DNA of 64,000 nucleotides from Aminipila luticellarii (GCF_004103735.1 NZ_CP035281.1:868001-932000), one strand, 5' to 3'; shown: positions 8,939 through 18,511, counted from the first letter of the stretch. A program made the numbers and translations. The notes: generated by a model from the letters alone, not told the origin.

Positions 8939-9454
8939 ATGGAAAAAGGATATGTTCAAGTCTATACGGGAAATGGAAAAGGAAAGACGACAGCGGCCTT
9001 TGGATTGGCTTTAAGAGCAGCGATGTCCGGGAAAAGGGTCTATATCGGGCAGTTTATCAAGGGAATGGCTTATGAAGAGACCAAGTGCACTGCAGTGATT
9101 CCTCAGATCAAGATAGAACGGTTCGGAACGAGCTGTCTGATTGACCGAGAACCCAATGAGGATGATAAGAAGCGTGCGGAGACAGGCCTTATGCGCTGCA
9201 GAGAAGCTCTTTGCAGCGGGGAATATGAAGTGGTCATATTGGATGAAATCACCATTGCCCTGTTTTTTCATCTGCTCTCAGAAAAAGAAGTCCTCTCTGC
9301 CGTTCAGGCCCGAGATGCGAAGGTAGAAGTGATTCTTACGGGGCGGTATGCTTCGGAGGGGATTCTTGAAGCCGCTGATCTGGTCAGTGAGATGAAGGAA
9401 ATAAAACATTATTATACCCAAGGAGTCCTTTCCCGAAAGGGTATTGACTGTTAG
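8939..9454 (+). CDS. cobO: Cob(I)alamin adenosyltransferase, CobO/BtuR type
   Basis: This 171-residue enzyme transfers the 5'-deoxyadenosyl group of ATP to cob(I)alamin, making adenosylcobalamin. The P-loop TGNGKGKTTAA near the N-terminus and the VILDE segment are characteristic of the CobA/CobO/BtuR family. The start at 8939 follows GGAGG with eight bases of spacing; the GTG at 8924 lies within that ribosome site. It follows the Fur-type gene by 21 bp, so it appears to be in the metal operon, an unusual position. It completes the path from imported corrinoid to coenzyme and links functionally to the B12 island at 27.6-59 kb. Confidence 0.92.
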   Translation: MEKGYVQVYTGNGKGKTTAAFGLALRAAMSGKRVYIGQFIKGMAYEETKCTAVIPQIKIERFGTSCLIDREPNEDDKKRAETGLMRCREALCSGEYEVVILDEITIALFFHLLSEKEVLSAVQARDAKVEVILTGRYASEGILEAADLVSEMKEIKHYYTQGVLSRKGIDC

Positions 9455-9471
9455 ATGAAAAAATAAATCGT

Positions 9472-9500
9472 TTGACATTGGAGGGATTTAAAAATATAAT
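9472..9500 (+). promoter_or_regulatory. Consensus sigma-A promoter of the helicase gene
   Basis: TTGACA (9472-9477) and TATAAT (9495-9500) are both perfect matches at 17-bp spacing. A small GC-containing dyad follows in the leader (about 9508-9530). Confidence 0.9.
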
Positions 9501-9549
9501 AATATGATTGCGTATCGCATAAGCGATGCATTACGAAATGAGGAAATAA

Positions 9550-11082
9550 ATGGAAAACTTAAATTTTAATGAGTTAAATTTATCCGATGCAATGAAAAAA
9601 GCATTGGATTTTATGGGCTTTGAAGAGGCGACTCCCATCCAGTCAAAGGCCATTCCGGTGGTCATGGCAGGACATGATGTGATCGGGCAGGCACAGACCG
9701 GTACGGGGAAGACCTGTGCGTTTGGAATCCCTGCGGTAGAAATGATCGATACGAAACATCAGGGCGTGCAGGTGCTTGTTCTATGCCCCACCAGAGAACT
9801 TGCCATTCAGGTATCCGAAGAGTTCAGAAACCTTTGTAAATATAAAAAAGGAATTAAGTCTTTAGCTATTTATGGCGGACAGTCCATCGACAGACAGATT
9901 ATGGCGTTAAAGGGCAAGCCGCAGATTATTATAGGCACACCCGGCAGGATTATGGATCACATGCGAAGACATACCTTGAAATTTCAGAATCTGAAGATGG
10001 CCGTACTGGACGAAGCGGATGAAATGCTTAATATGGGATTTCGGGAGGATATCGATACGATTTTTTCTCAGATTCCGGAAGAAAGACAGACGATGCTTTT
10101 TTCCGCTACCATGCCGAAGGGGATTTTGGATATTGCCGAATTATATATGAATCATCCGGAGCATGTGGTAACCCTACAGAAAGAGGTCACCATTGACACC
10201 ATAGACCAATATTATATTGAAGTCAGAGAAAATTCCAAGCTGGAATTGCTCTGCCGATTGATCGACTCCAAGAATATCAAGCTTGGCATTATTTTCTGCA
10301 ATACGAAGTGGAAGGTAGACGAGCTTTGTACCTCTCTCCAGGCTCGGGGGTATTCTGCGGAAGCACTGCACGGGGATATGAAACAGCGGGAACGTGACCG
10401 CGTCATGAATAAATTCAGAAAAGGTCAGGTAGAGCTGCTGATTGCTACGGATGTTGCCGCAAGAGGAATCGATGTCAACGACGTAGAAGCGGTATTTAAC
10501 TATGATATACCAACGGATACCGAGTATTATGTTCACCGGATCGGACGAACGGGCAGAGCCGGAAAGAAAGGGGTTTCGTATTCCTTTGTGTTCGGCAGGG
10601 ACATTTATAAATTAAAAGATATTGAACGATATACGAAGTCGAGGATTTCCAGAACCAAACCTCCTACGGTTTCCAGCATTGAAGCCGTGAGGATGCAATC
10701 TGCCACGGAGGAAGTCATGGCAGCGCTTGCGGCCGGCGGATTTTCCAAATATACGGAAGCCATCGAAAGGATTCTGGAGGAATCCGACGATATCACCACG
10801 CTGGATATTGCAGCTGCCCTGTTTAAAATGAAGTTCAGCGAGCTGGACAGCAGAAGCTACGAAGAGTCCGAGCTGGACAATGATTTTACACTCAACAAGA
10901 GAGACAAATTTAAAGATGTAGTAAAATATAGAGGAGAAGGAAGCCATCAAAAGGGCAGAGGCGGATACGGCTCAGATAAGAACCGCGGCAGAGACAGAAG
11001 ACGCGATTCCGGAAGAGGGAAAGACGGAGCCGGCAGAGACGGAAGAAGCCGATCTCAGAGCAGAAAAAAGCCAAACAATTAA
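9550..11082 (+). CDS. DEAD-box ATP-dependent RNA helicase (CshA/DeaD-like)
   Basis: This 510-residue helicase unwinds RNA in ribosome assembly or mRNA decay. It has the Q motif (TPIQ), motif I AQTGTGKT, motif II DEAD, motif III SAT, and motif VI HRIGRTGRAG. After the helicase core (to about 370) is a region resembling the DbpA/CshA dimerisation and RNA-binding segment, then a strongly basic Arg/Gly-rich tail (about 450-510). It is driven by a consensus promoter and ends in a terminator at 11134-11168. CshA and DeaD/CsdA assignments both fit; the RGG-like tail favours a general RNA helicase rather than the 23S-specific DbpA. Confidence 0.93.
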   Translation: MENLNFNELNLSDAMKKALDFMGFEEATPIQSKAIPVVMAGHDVIGQAQTGTGKTCAFGIPAVEMIDTKHQGVQVLVLCPTRELAIQVSEEFRNLCKYKKGIKSLAIYGGQSIDRQIMALKGKPQIIIGTPGRIMDHMRRHTLKFQNLKMAVLDEADEMLNMGFREDIDTIFSQIPEERQTMLFSATMPKGILDIAELYMNHPEHVVTLQKEVTIDTIDQYYIEVRENSKLELLCRLIDSKNIKLGIIFCNTKWKVDELCTSLQARGYSAEALHGDMKQRERDRVMNKFRKGQVELLIATDVAARGIDVNDVEAVFNYDIPTDTEYYVHRIGRTGRAGKKGVSYSFVFGRDIYKLKDIERYTKSRISRTKPPTVSSIEAVRMQSATEEVMAALAAGGFSKYTEAIERILEESDDITTLDIAAALFKMKFSELDSRSYEESELDNDFTLNKRDKFKDVVKYRGEGSHQKGRGGYGSDKNRGRDRRRDSGRGKDGAGRDGRSRSQSRKKPNN

Positions 11083-11133
11083 TGGAATAGGCTGGAACAG
11101 TGAGCTGAAAAATTTTTAGCAGCCTTCTGTAAG

Positions 11134-11168
11134 ACAGGGAGAAATGAATTCTTCCTGTTATTTTTTTT
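11134..11168 (+). terminator. Intrinsic terminator of the helicase gene
   Basis: A 10-bp stem (11134-11143 with 11149-11158, one G-T pair) is followed by a run of eight T residues. It overlaps the stop codon of dinB on the other strand, so the two genes converge on it. Confidence 0.88.
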
Positions 11169-12390
11169 CCTGCTCTTCTTCTTTATCCAAGTGTCCGATC
11201 CCCAAATCATTTTTTAGAATTCCGCCAAAGGTGATAGCCTGTCCGCCGAATTTTCCCCGTATGGCATCCATGGTCTTATCTAAATTAGTGTTTTTCTCCC
11301 GGGACTGTACGTCCTTTGCAAACAGGCTGAGCTGCTCGGACTCATTTTCATCTGTGAGGTTGATGCCGGTTACCGTCAACAGGCGGATGGGATTTCCCAG
11401 TTTCCAGGAAGCCAGTAGGAGGGAATAAGCGGCCGCATAGATTTCATCTGTAATATTGGTGGCCGAGTCCAGCTGCTTTTGCCTTGAAATGGTCTTAAAA
11501 TACGGATCCTTAATATCCAGCTTAATCCCGGCGGCTTTCAGATGGTCTGCACGCAGGCGGCTGGAAACCGTATCTGAAAGGGCTTTCAATGCGGTCTGTA
11601 CATCCTCGGAGGAAATCAGGTTTCTCTTAAAAGTGATGCCGTTTCCCACGGATTTTATCTGCCGTTTGTCATAGGAGCTTGCGACCGGGCTGTCATCCAG
11701 GCCGTTGGCATAATCGTGGAGAAGACCGCCCTGTTTGCCAAGCAGGCCCTGCAGAACCTCTCTATGAGAAGAAGCTAAATCACCGATCGTCAGGATTCCC
11801 ATGCGTTTCAATTTATCTGCCGTCGCAGAACCCACGAAGAACATGTCTGAAATATCCATGGGCCAAAGCAATTCTTTGAAATTTGTCCGGTCGATCACAG
11901 TGGTGGCATCCGGTTTTTTATATTCACTGCCCATCTTTGCGAAAATTTTGTTGTAAGATACGCCGGCGGAAAGGGTCAGCCCCAGCTCCTGCTTTACTGT
12001 TTCACGGATCTGGTCCGCAATTTGAACACCGCTTCCGAAGAGCTTCAGACTTCCCGTCACATCAAGCCAAGACTCGTCAATACTGAAAGGTTCTACCATA
12101 TCGGTAAAACGAAAGTAGATGTCATTGATCATCCGGGAATATTTTTTATATTTATCGTGATGAGGGCGGACAAGCTGCAAGCCGGGACATTTCTTTTTGG
12201 CAGACCAAATGGTCTCGGCAGTCACGACCCCATATTTTTTTGCCAGTTCGTTTTTTGCCAGTATAATGCCGTGCCTGCTTTCCGGGTTACCGCTCACCGC
12301 CATAGGTACGCTTTTTAAATCAGGCCTTGCGAGCAATTCGACCGATGCAAAAAATCCGTTCATGTCGCAGTGTATAATCGTTCTGTCCAT
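11158..12390 (-). CDS. dinB: DNA polymerase IV (Y-family)
   Basis: This 410-residue translesion polymerase begins MDRTIIHCDMNGFFASVE, the catalytic palm motif with the first metal-binding Asp; a further acidic pair is in SIDESWLDVT. Later segments match the thumb (helix-hairpin-helix, IGDLAS) and little-finger domains. I choose the ATG at 12390 because AGGAGG lies upstream of it; the GTG four codons earlier is part of that ribosome site. No LexA box is evident. A short GGGTTT/AAACCC hairpin lies in its leader (12423-12439). Confidence 0.93.
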   Translation of the reverse strand: MDRTIIHCDMNGFFASVELLARPDLKSVPMAVSGNPESRHGIILAKNELAKKYGVVTAETIWSAKKKCPGLQLVRPHHDKYKKYSRMINDIYFRFTDMVEPFSIDESWLDVTGSLKLFGSGVQIADQIRETVKQELGLTLSAGVSYNKIFAKMGSEYKKPDATTVIDRTNFKELLWPMDISDMFFVGSATADKLKRMGILTIGDLASSHREVLQGLLGKQGGLLHDYANGLDDSPVASSYDKRQIKSVGNGITFKRNLISSEDVQTALKALSDTVSSRLRADHLKAAGIKLDIKDPYFKTISRQKQLDSATNITDEIYAAAYSLLLASWKLGNPIRLLTVTGINLTDENESEQLSLFAKDVQSREKNTNLDKTMDAIRGKFGGQAITFGGILKNDLGIGHLDKEEEQEKK

Positions 12391-12449
12391 CGATGCTCCC
12401 ACCTCCTGTGCATTCTTTTATCGGGTTTGACTTAAACCCCTACTTGTAT

Positions 12450-12485
12450 TTTATACTAGAAAAATTTAAAATTCTAGTGTATAAT
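12450..12485 (+). promoter_or_regulatory. Promoter of the stress-protein operon in a dyad
   Basis: TAGAAA (12457-12462) and TATAAT (12480-12485) are 17 bp apart. They sit in an imperfect inverted repeat (TATACTAGAA...TTCTAG-TG-TATA), which also contains TTTATA, a possible -10 for dinB on the minus strand. The arrangement suggests overlapping divergent promoters. Confidence 0.55.
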
Positions 12486-12534
12486 TGATGAGTTAGACAA
12501 TCGATTAAAACGATAGATATAAAGGGGGATTCCT

Positions 12535-12915
12535 ATGAAAAATGTTATGGTCTGCGTTACCAAGCAAAAAACCTGCGAACGGTTGATCAAATATGGGCAT
12601 GAACTTCTCGGAAAGGAAGAGGGGGAACTGTTCATTATACATGTAGCGCATTATCAATTCAAATTCCTGGGAAACAATAAAGAAGGTGAAGCTTTGGAAT
12701 ATTTATATGAAAAAGCTTTGGAATATGGTGCAAATTTGACGGTGGTTCGATCCAATCACGTGTTGGATACTCTGGTAGATCTGGTAAACAAGAACGAGAT
12801 TTCTCACGTTGTTTTCGGCGAATCCGGAGAAGCAAAGGCGGCAGACAACCTGATCGATTCATTCAGAGAAAAGATCAAAGACAGAGCAGAATTAATTGTG
12901 GTGCCGGCGCAGTAG
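12535..12915 (+). CDS. Universal stress protein (UspA-like)
   Basis: This 126-residue cytoplasmic protein has the Usp alpha/beta fold pattern: MKNVMVCVT at the N-terminus, a central ITVVxSNHVLDTLVDLV segment, and ISHVVFGESG near the usual nucleotide-binding loop. The G-2x-G-9x-G-S/T motif is incomplete, so ATP binding is uncertain. The N-terminus resembles the Usp domain of KdpD. It heads a run of closely spaced genes reaching 19165, with AAAGGGGG as ribosome site. Confidence 0.75.
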   Translation: MKNVMVCVTKQKTCERLIKYGHELLGKEEGELFIIHVAHYQFKFLGNNKEGEALEYLYEKALEYGANLTVVRSNHVLDTLVDLVNKNEISHVVFGESGEAKAADNLIDSFREKIKDRAELIVVPAQ

Positions 12916-12956
12916 TTTTACCACAGTAAGGTCAGAGGGAATGGAGGTACTGATTT

Positions 12957-13529
12957 GTGAGAGTTTTAACAATTATTTCAGGAGTGATGCTGATCCTGAC
13001 GGGATTGTGGTGCATAGCCAATCAAGGGGTGGCTTTTGCGGCACTGGCCTTTGTGCTGGGAACCGCCATGGTGATTAACGGTGCGGTCGTAGCGGCAGCA
13101 CTGATCAAGACGAAAAAAAGACCGGACGGATTGGGCTGGGTCTTATCGGATGCGCTGGTGGGAATCATTTTAGGCTGCATCGTACTGTCGAACCAGCTGG
13201 CAACGGATCTAATGATTCTGATGTTTTTCGGCATGTGGATGCTGTTTTCCGGGTGCAGCCGTCTGGTGGGGGCGCTGACTTTAAAGAAACAGGAAAACAA
13301 ATCCTGGAGTTGGACTATGGGCTTGGGACTGATTTGTACCTTGTCCGGAATCTATTCTTTTTTTAACTTTAATGCTGGCGGGATAGCCTTAGGAATATTA
13401 ATAGGAATATTCTTTTTAATGCAGGGTACGAATGTGTTAATATTTGGTATTTCTCTTCCTCATGTCAAAAGGCGTCATCATCTTACATACAGAGAAAGAG
13501 ATAAGGAAGCAAGACAGGAAAAACGCTAG
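12957..13529 (+). CDS. HdeD/DUF308-family membrane protein
   Basis: The product (190 residues) has six predicted hydrophobic helices in two repeats of three, each with a small-residue-rich helix, and a basic C-terminal tail. This is the layout of HdeD-like proteins, linked to acid resistance in enterobacteria but of unknown function in Clostridia. The start is GTG with GGAGGT eight bases upstream. It lies 41 bp after the stress protein gene and 29 bp before the flavoprotein gene. Confidence 0.75.
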   Translation: MRVLTIISGVMLILTGLWCIANQGVAFAALAFVLGTAMVINGAVVAAALIKTKKRPDGLGWVLSDALVGIILGCIVLSNQLATDLMILMFFGMWMLFSGCSRLVGALTLKKQENKSWSWTMGLGLICTLSGIYSFFNFNAGGIALGILIGIFFLMQGTNVLIFGISLPHVKRRHHLTYRERDKEARQEKR

Positions 13530-13558
13530 GAAAGAATTCGGATACGAGGTGTAAAGTT

Positions 13559-14842
13559 ATGGGTAATAATCAAAAATGTACGAAATCGTTGTATGATATT
13601 TTCTTTGACATATGCATTATTGGGGGCGGAGCCTCCGGCTTGGCGGCAGCCATCAGCATCATGGAACAGAACCCCACGCTAAGCGTCTGCATCATAGAAA
13701 AGAAAGAAGACATAGGCAAAAAACTTCTCGCCACAGGAAATGGCAGATGTAATATTACAAATTCTTCCTGTGAGGAATATGAAGAAGTAAAGAGCTTTTT
13801 ATACAGCAGCGGTATCATGCTGAAAGAGGAGGAGGAAGGCCGTGTCTATCCTCGAAGCGAACAGGCTGCCGCAGTGACAGAGCTTCTGAAATGGCGGGCT
13901 AAAAAGCTGAACATCACCATTTTTACCAATTGTCAGGTATTGAGCATTATAAAAGTCAAAAGAGAAGAACAAAAAGAGTTCAATATACATATTGACTGTG
14001 CGGAAGAAAAAGTCTTTATACCGTGCAGAAAAGTAATCATGTCCTGCGGAGGCAAATCCGCCCCTCAGTTCGGAACCACAGGCGACGGCTATGCAATAGC
14101 CAAAGCCTTCGGACATACTGTTTCAAAATTACACCCGGCTCTTATGCCGATCCAATGCGAGGGAATAAAAAAATCTTTAAAGGGTATAAGAGCAAAGGGA
14201 AAGGTTACCTTATTGAAGAATGAAAAGCCTATCGCCGAAGAGTGCGGAGAAATACAATTTACGGAGGAGGGACTGTCCGGTATCTGTATTTTTAATTTGA
14301 CCAGATACCTTATATTGGAACAACCGGAAAGCATAGACTTAGACGAAGCTTTCAAAAAATATACCGTTGAAATAGATTTTCTGCCGGAGATGGAGGAAGA
14401 CGAAGTGATCGAGTTTTTAAAGGAGAGAAGATTCGTGATGGCGGCCGTTCCCGCACCGCTGTATCTGGCTTCCGTTATCAATATGGAGCTGGGAGAACAG
14501 ATCATATCGGAAGTACTGGGAGACAAGACCAGTACCGTAGGAAATATAACGTATGAAGGTATAGAAGAAATCGCCATGCTGCTAAAAAGCAGCAGATATA
14601 CGGTGACCGGGGCAAAAGGCTGGAGAGAGGCTCAATGCACAGGAGGCGGAGTCCTTCTGGATGAGGTCTGCATGGATACTATGGAATCCAAGATGGAAGA
14701 AGGACTTTATTTTGCCGGTGAAATCCTTGACTATGACGGTCCTTGCGGCGGATACAATCTGCACCATGCATGGCTTACCGGAATAAAGGCGGGGAAAAGT
14801 GCGGCGAAAGCTCTTGCGCAGAAGACCGTAATAGGAGAATAA
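13559..14842 (+). CDS. HI0933-like flavoprotein (NAD(P)/FAD-dependent oxidoreductase)
   Basis: This 427-residue protein starts its FAD-binding Rossmann fold at residue 20 with IIGGGASGLAAA, followed by GNGRCNITN, the signature of the HI0933/YhiN family. The C-terminal FAD loop is GEILDYDGPCGGYNLHHA. Members are annotated as aminoacetone oxidase or BaiN-like, but the physiological substrate is mostly unknown. It abuts the next flavoprotein gene with no gap (TAA then ATG), so the two are probably co-translated. Confidence 0.88.
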   Translation: MGNNQKCTKSLYDIFFDICIIGGGASGLAAAISIMEQNPTLSVCIIEKKEDIGKKLLATGNGRCNITNSSCEEYEEVKSFLYSSGIMLKEEEEGRVYPRSEQAAAVTELLKWRAKKLNITIFTNCQVLSIIKVKREEQKEFNIHIDCAEEKVFIPCRKVIMSCGGKSAPQFGTTGDGYAIAKAFGHTVSKLHPALMPIQCEGIKKSLKGIRAKGKVTLLKNEKPIAEECGEIQFTEEGLSGICIFNLTRYLILEQPESIDLDEAFKKYTVEIDFLPEMEEDEVIEFLKERRFVMAAVPAPLYLASVINMELGEQIISEVLGDKTSTVGNITYEGIEEIAMLLKSSRYTVTGAKGWREAQCTGGGVLLDEVCMDTMESKMEEGLYFAGEILDYDGPCGGYNLHHAWLTGIKAGKSAAKALAQKTVIGE

Positions 14843-16402
14843 ATGTATAGAATCAGCGAGCTTAAACTAAATTTAAAGGAAGATCAGTCTATCATCCCTC
14901 AAAAAATATCAAAAAAATTTGGCAGGGATAATATTGTTGTAACTGATTATAACATAATTAGGGAGTCTATTGATGCAAGAGACAAGGAACACATTAAACG
15001 AGTGTATACCGTTGATTTCTCTGTCAATGCAGATATTTCTTCAAAAGCTTCAAAATTAAACATAACAGAAGCCCCTGACAATCACTATAAATTTGTACCT
15101 TTTGGTACTCAGAACATGAAGAATCGACCAATTATAGCAGGTTTTGGACCTTGCGGAATGTTTGCCGCTTTGATATTGTCAGAGATGGGATATAAACCGC
15201 TGATACTCGAGAGAGGAAACCGAATGGAAGAGAGAGTCTCCGATGTGCAGGCATTCTGGCAGGAGGGGCTTTTAAATGAAGAGTCCAATGTCCAGTTCGG
15301 CGAAGGCGGTGCCGGAACCTTTTCAGACGGTAAGCTCACGACTCAGATCAAGGATTATCGAATTCATAAAGTGGTTCAGGAACTGATCGGAGCCGGAGCA
15401 AACGAAGAAATCTCCTATAAGCAGAAACCGCATATAGGAACTGATGTACTTCGCCGGGTCGTCGTGAATATCCGAAAGAAAATTCTTGAAAACGGAGGCG
15501 AAATCCGTTTTGCTTCCAAATTGACAGATATAAGAGAGACGGACGGTGCTGTAGAAGCCGTAGAAATCAATGGGAAGGAATGGATTCCTACAGAGAATCT
15601 GATTCTGGCTATTGGTCACAGTGCGAGAGACACGTTCCGGATGCTGAATCAGAAGGGTCTTTTTATGTCTCAAAAACCGTTTTCTATCGGCGTGCGGATT
15701 GAACATTTACAGAGAATGATTGACGAAGCCCAGTACGGCGGAACAGAGACCGGTCTGGGTGCGGCAGATTATAAATTATCCTACAGATGCCCAAACGGCA
15801 GAGGGGTGTATACCTTCTGCATGTGCCCCGGAGGGGAAGTTATCGTGGCTTCTTCCCAAACCGGCGGAGTGGTCACAAATGGCATGAGTTATCACGCAAG
15901 AGACAGCAAATATGCAAACAGTGCGCTTCTGGTAGATGTCCGAACCGAGGACTTCGGCTCCGAACATCCCTTGGCCGGCGTAGCGTTTCAGGAAAAATAT
16001 GAGAGAAAAGCATTTTTGGAAGGCGGAAGCTGTTATAAGGCACCGAAAGCTTCATGGAAAGAGTTTAACGAAGAGTCGGTTCAAGGAAACAAAGTTCGAG
16101 CCTGTTTGCCGGATTTTGCTGTGGAAGCCATCCTGGAAGCCATGCCCCATCTGGGGAAAAAGCTGAAAGGCTTTGACGCTCCGGATTCCGTTTTAACAGC
16201 GGTTGAAACCAGAAGCTCTTCTCCTGTAAGAATTGTAAGGGATGAATTACTTGAAAGCAATTTTAAGGGAATATATCCTGCCGGAGAAGGCGCAGGTTAT
16301 GCAGGAGGTATCACTTCGGCGGCAGTGGACGGAATAAAGATTGCGGAAAAAATTGCAGCAAAATACAGACCGATACAGGAAAAACAGAAAACAGAAGCTT
16401 GA
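14843..16402 (+). CDS. FAD-dependent dehydrogenase of the COG2509 type
   Basis: This 519-residue protein has an N-terminal alpha/beta domain (1-90), then an FAD motif IIAGFGPCGMFAALILSE (near 96-115) and the family hallmarks NVQFGEGGAGTFSDGKLTT and, at the C-terminus, GEGAGYAGGITSAAVDG. Function is unknown; members are conserved in many anaerobes. It starts one base after the stop of the preceding flavoprotein gene. Confidence 0.9.
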   Translation: MYRISELKLNLKEDQSIIPQKISKKFGRDNIVVTDYNIIRESIDARDKEHIKRVYTVDFSVNADISSKASKLNITEAPDNHYKFVPFGTQNMKNRPIIAGFGPCGMFAALILSEMGYKPLILERGNRMEERVSDVQAFWQEGLLNEESNVQFGEGGAGTFSDGKLTTQIKDYRIHKVVQELIGAGANEEISYKQKPHIGTDVLRRVVVNIRKKILENGGEIRFASKLTDIRETDGAVEAVEINGKEWIPTENLILAIGHSARDTFRMLNQKGLFMSQKPFSIGVRIEHLQRMIDEAQYGGTETGLGAADYKLSYRCPNGRGVYTFCMCPGGEVIVASSQTGGVVTNGMSYHARDSKYANSALLVDVRTEDFGSEHPLAGVAFQEKYERKAFLEGGSCYKAPKASWKEFNEESVQGNKVRACLPDFAVEAILEAMPHLGKKLKGFDAPDSVLTAVETRSSSPVRIVRDELLESNFKGIYPAGEGAGYAGGITSAAVDGIKIAEKIAAKYRPIQEKQKTEA

Positions 16403-16418
16403 GAGGAGAATGATTAAT

Positions 16419-17972
16419 TTGAAAAAGATTTTAGCAGTATTCGTACTACTTGCCATGATTTTCGGAACAACAGGAGCAGCCTTTGCCGAATCTTCCGCCA
16501 TGACATCTGAACAATACAGCTTAACAGATGCCGGAGCCTATGACCTTTTTACTAATTATGTAGACGGGTACAGCCTGAATGTGGATCACGGCATGAATGT
16601 AGACATGAGATATTCCAGCGTGGGAACCATACTGGAAAATACAAATAAGAGAATAGAAATTTATAAGCAATATATCGGCAGCACAGGTAAGGCCGGATAC
16701 ATTAACTATTCCAATAAATTTCTGAGCAATACCAATGATCATGTGACGGAATACAACGGTGTGCAGACCATCAACGGACACACGGTCAACATTGTGGTAT
16801 GGCACCGAAATAAGCTGTCTCGAGTGGCAAATGACAAAAATTACTACATCTGCATGGATATACAGCAGGGCAATTATTGCTATACTATATTTATGAAGGC
16901 CACAGATCCCATCGCAAACATGGGCGGATACACTTATTTGATCGATCATTTCAGTACCTTCGCACCGACCAAGGCAGCCTATATGAGAGTGGCTCAGAAA
17001 ACAGATTTGGATGATAAGAACTGGAATGATGAAACAAAAGCTTTTTATCAGCAGTATTTCAGTGATGAATCTGATCTGACATGGGGAATTTTTGAACCGG
17101 ACACTTCTGCTTTTGATTATACTATGCTGGATTATTATCAATATTATTTTGATTATCAATTTCCGATTCTTTTAAATTACAGTGAATTTGACAATACTTA
17201 TAAGCATCCGAATCTGAAACAGAGATTAGACACGGCGTATGATCACAATAAGGTCCTGGAGCTTACCCTGCAGACCACGTGGAAGCAGGACGGAAACATG
17301 GTATACGACATACTGGACGGACAGTATGATGAATTTTTAAGGGATTATGCTCAGGTCGTTGCAGATTTTGGACATCCTGTTCTGTTTCGTTTGGGCAATG
17401 AAATGAATGGAGACTGGTGCCCGTATTCCAGCTACAATACATCAAGAGATACGACCATGTATAAAGAGTTCTACAAATATGTGTACAGCTTTTTCGAAAA
17501 GGCCGGCGCACAGAATGTCATCTGGATTTGGAATCCAAACTGTGCTTCCTTCCCGAACTTCAACTGGAATGATGAAATGATGTATTATCCCGGAGATAAA
17601 TATGTGGATATTGTAGGTATGACGGCGTATAATACCGGCACCTACTACGCTTCCACCGGGGAGAAGTGGCACGAATTTAAAGAGCTGTATGAGGGACTTT
17701 ATTATGATTACTGTGCGAAATTTCAGCAGCCGCTGATGATCACAGAGTTCTCCAGTGCCAGCATGGGCGGAGATAAGAACCAATGGGTCATTAACATGTT
17801 CAATACCATAAAAGATTATGACCGCATCAAAGCTGCCGTATGGTGGGATGGATGTGACTGGGACGCAAACGGAAACGTAGCCAGATCTTATTTTATGGAT
17901 GAAACACCGGCTCTGCTGGATATTTTTAAAAAGTATTTAAAGAGCTCATGGGACAAAGATGTGTATGCATAA
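16419..17972 (+). CDS. Secreted glycoside hydrolase, GH26-like (beta-mannanase fold)
   Basis: The protein has a signal peptide ending near AAFA and about 518 residues. The C-terminal two thirds look like a GH26 TIM barrel: LFRLGNEMNGDWCPY carries the acid/base Glu, IWIWNPN the substrate-binding tryptophans, and MITEFSSAS the nucleophile Glu. The N-terminal 170 residues form an unassigned Tyr-rich domain. I choose TTG at 16419 because AGGAG lies ten bases upstream; the ATG at 16410 is only one base from that site. Substrate could be mannan or another beta-glycan. A polysaccharide hydrolase in an operon with flavoproteins is an odd mix. Confidence 0.72.
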   Translation: MKKILAVFVLLAMIFGTTGAAFAESSAMTSEQYSLTDAGAYDLFTNYVDGYSLNVDHGMNVDMRYSSVGTILENTNKRIEIYKQYIGSTGKAGYINYSNKFLSNTNDHVTEYNGVQTINGHTVNIVVWHRNKLSRVANDKNYYICMDIQQGNYCYTIFMKATDPIANMGGYTYLIDHFSTFAPTKAAYMRVAQKTDLDDKNWNDETKAFYQQYFSDESDLTWGIFEPDTSAFDYTMLDYYQYYFDYQFPILLNYSEFDNTYKHPNLKQRLDTAYDHNKVLELTLQTTWKQDGNMVYDILDGQYDEFLRDYAQVVADFGHPVLFRLGNEMNGDWCPYSSYNTSRDTTMYKEFYKYVYSFFEKAGAQNVIWIWNPNCASFPNFNWNDEMMYYPGDKYVDIVGMTAYNTGTYYASTGEKWHEFKELYEGLYYDYCAKFQQPLMITEFSSASMGGDKNQWVINMFNTIKDYDRIKAAVWWDGCDWDANGNVARSYFMDETPALLDIFKKYLKSSWDKDVYA

Positions 17973-18003
17973 AAGAAAATAATTATACAAGAGAGAATCG
18001 AAA

Positions 18004-18510
18004 ATGCAAAATACAAATAAAAAAGTAAATATGAAAATCATGTTTTTTAAGGGGATTAGACTTTTGTTTATTCCCCTTTCCATGCTGATGTTTTATTACG
18101 CTTCGGGAGCTTGGGGCTATGCTCTCGGTTTTATTCTGGCCGCAGGCTTCGGCATGAGCTTTTTCCTTATGATAAATAATGGGATTGTCGATGTGATCGG
18201 CGGAGAATTGAAAAATGGAGTAGAAGAACTGATTCATAAGGTGACCAGCAGTCCGGTTCATATTGAATTTGGAAAGGCCTGGGGGAGGATGAGCTTTCTT
18301 ATATTTTTGCAGGAGGACAATGAGACGGTAACTAAGGTCATTTACAGAAAGGTAGTAGAAACCTTGACAGCTTCCGATTATTTCAACAAAATTGAAATCG
18401 TAAGCATGGCCAATGTTCCGGATTTAGAGAAAGAGACCATACGAAGATTTAAAAATATGATGCTGAAAAATGCGTTTGAAATAGCAAGCAGGAAAAGAAA
18501 GGAAAAATGA
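18004..18510 (+). CDS. Small membrane protein of unknown function
   Basis: The 168-residue product has a short basic N-terminus, two hydrophobic helices (about 15-55), and a hydrophilic C-terminal domain rich in Lys/Glu. I do not recognise a family. It is 31 bp after the hydrolase gene and one base before the CpXC gene, suggesting it works with the latter. The ribosome site is weak. Confidence 0.6.
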   Translation: MQNTNKKVNMKIMFFKGIRLLFIPLSMLMFYYASGAWGYALGFILAAGFGMSFFLMINNGIVDVIGGELKNGVEELIHKVTSSPVHIEFGKAWGRMSFLIFLQEDNETVTKVIYRKVVETLTASDYFNKIEIVSMANVPDLEKETIRRFKNMMLKNAFEIASRKRKEK

Positions 18511-18511
18511 T

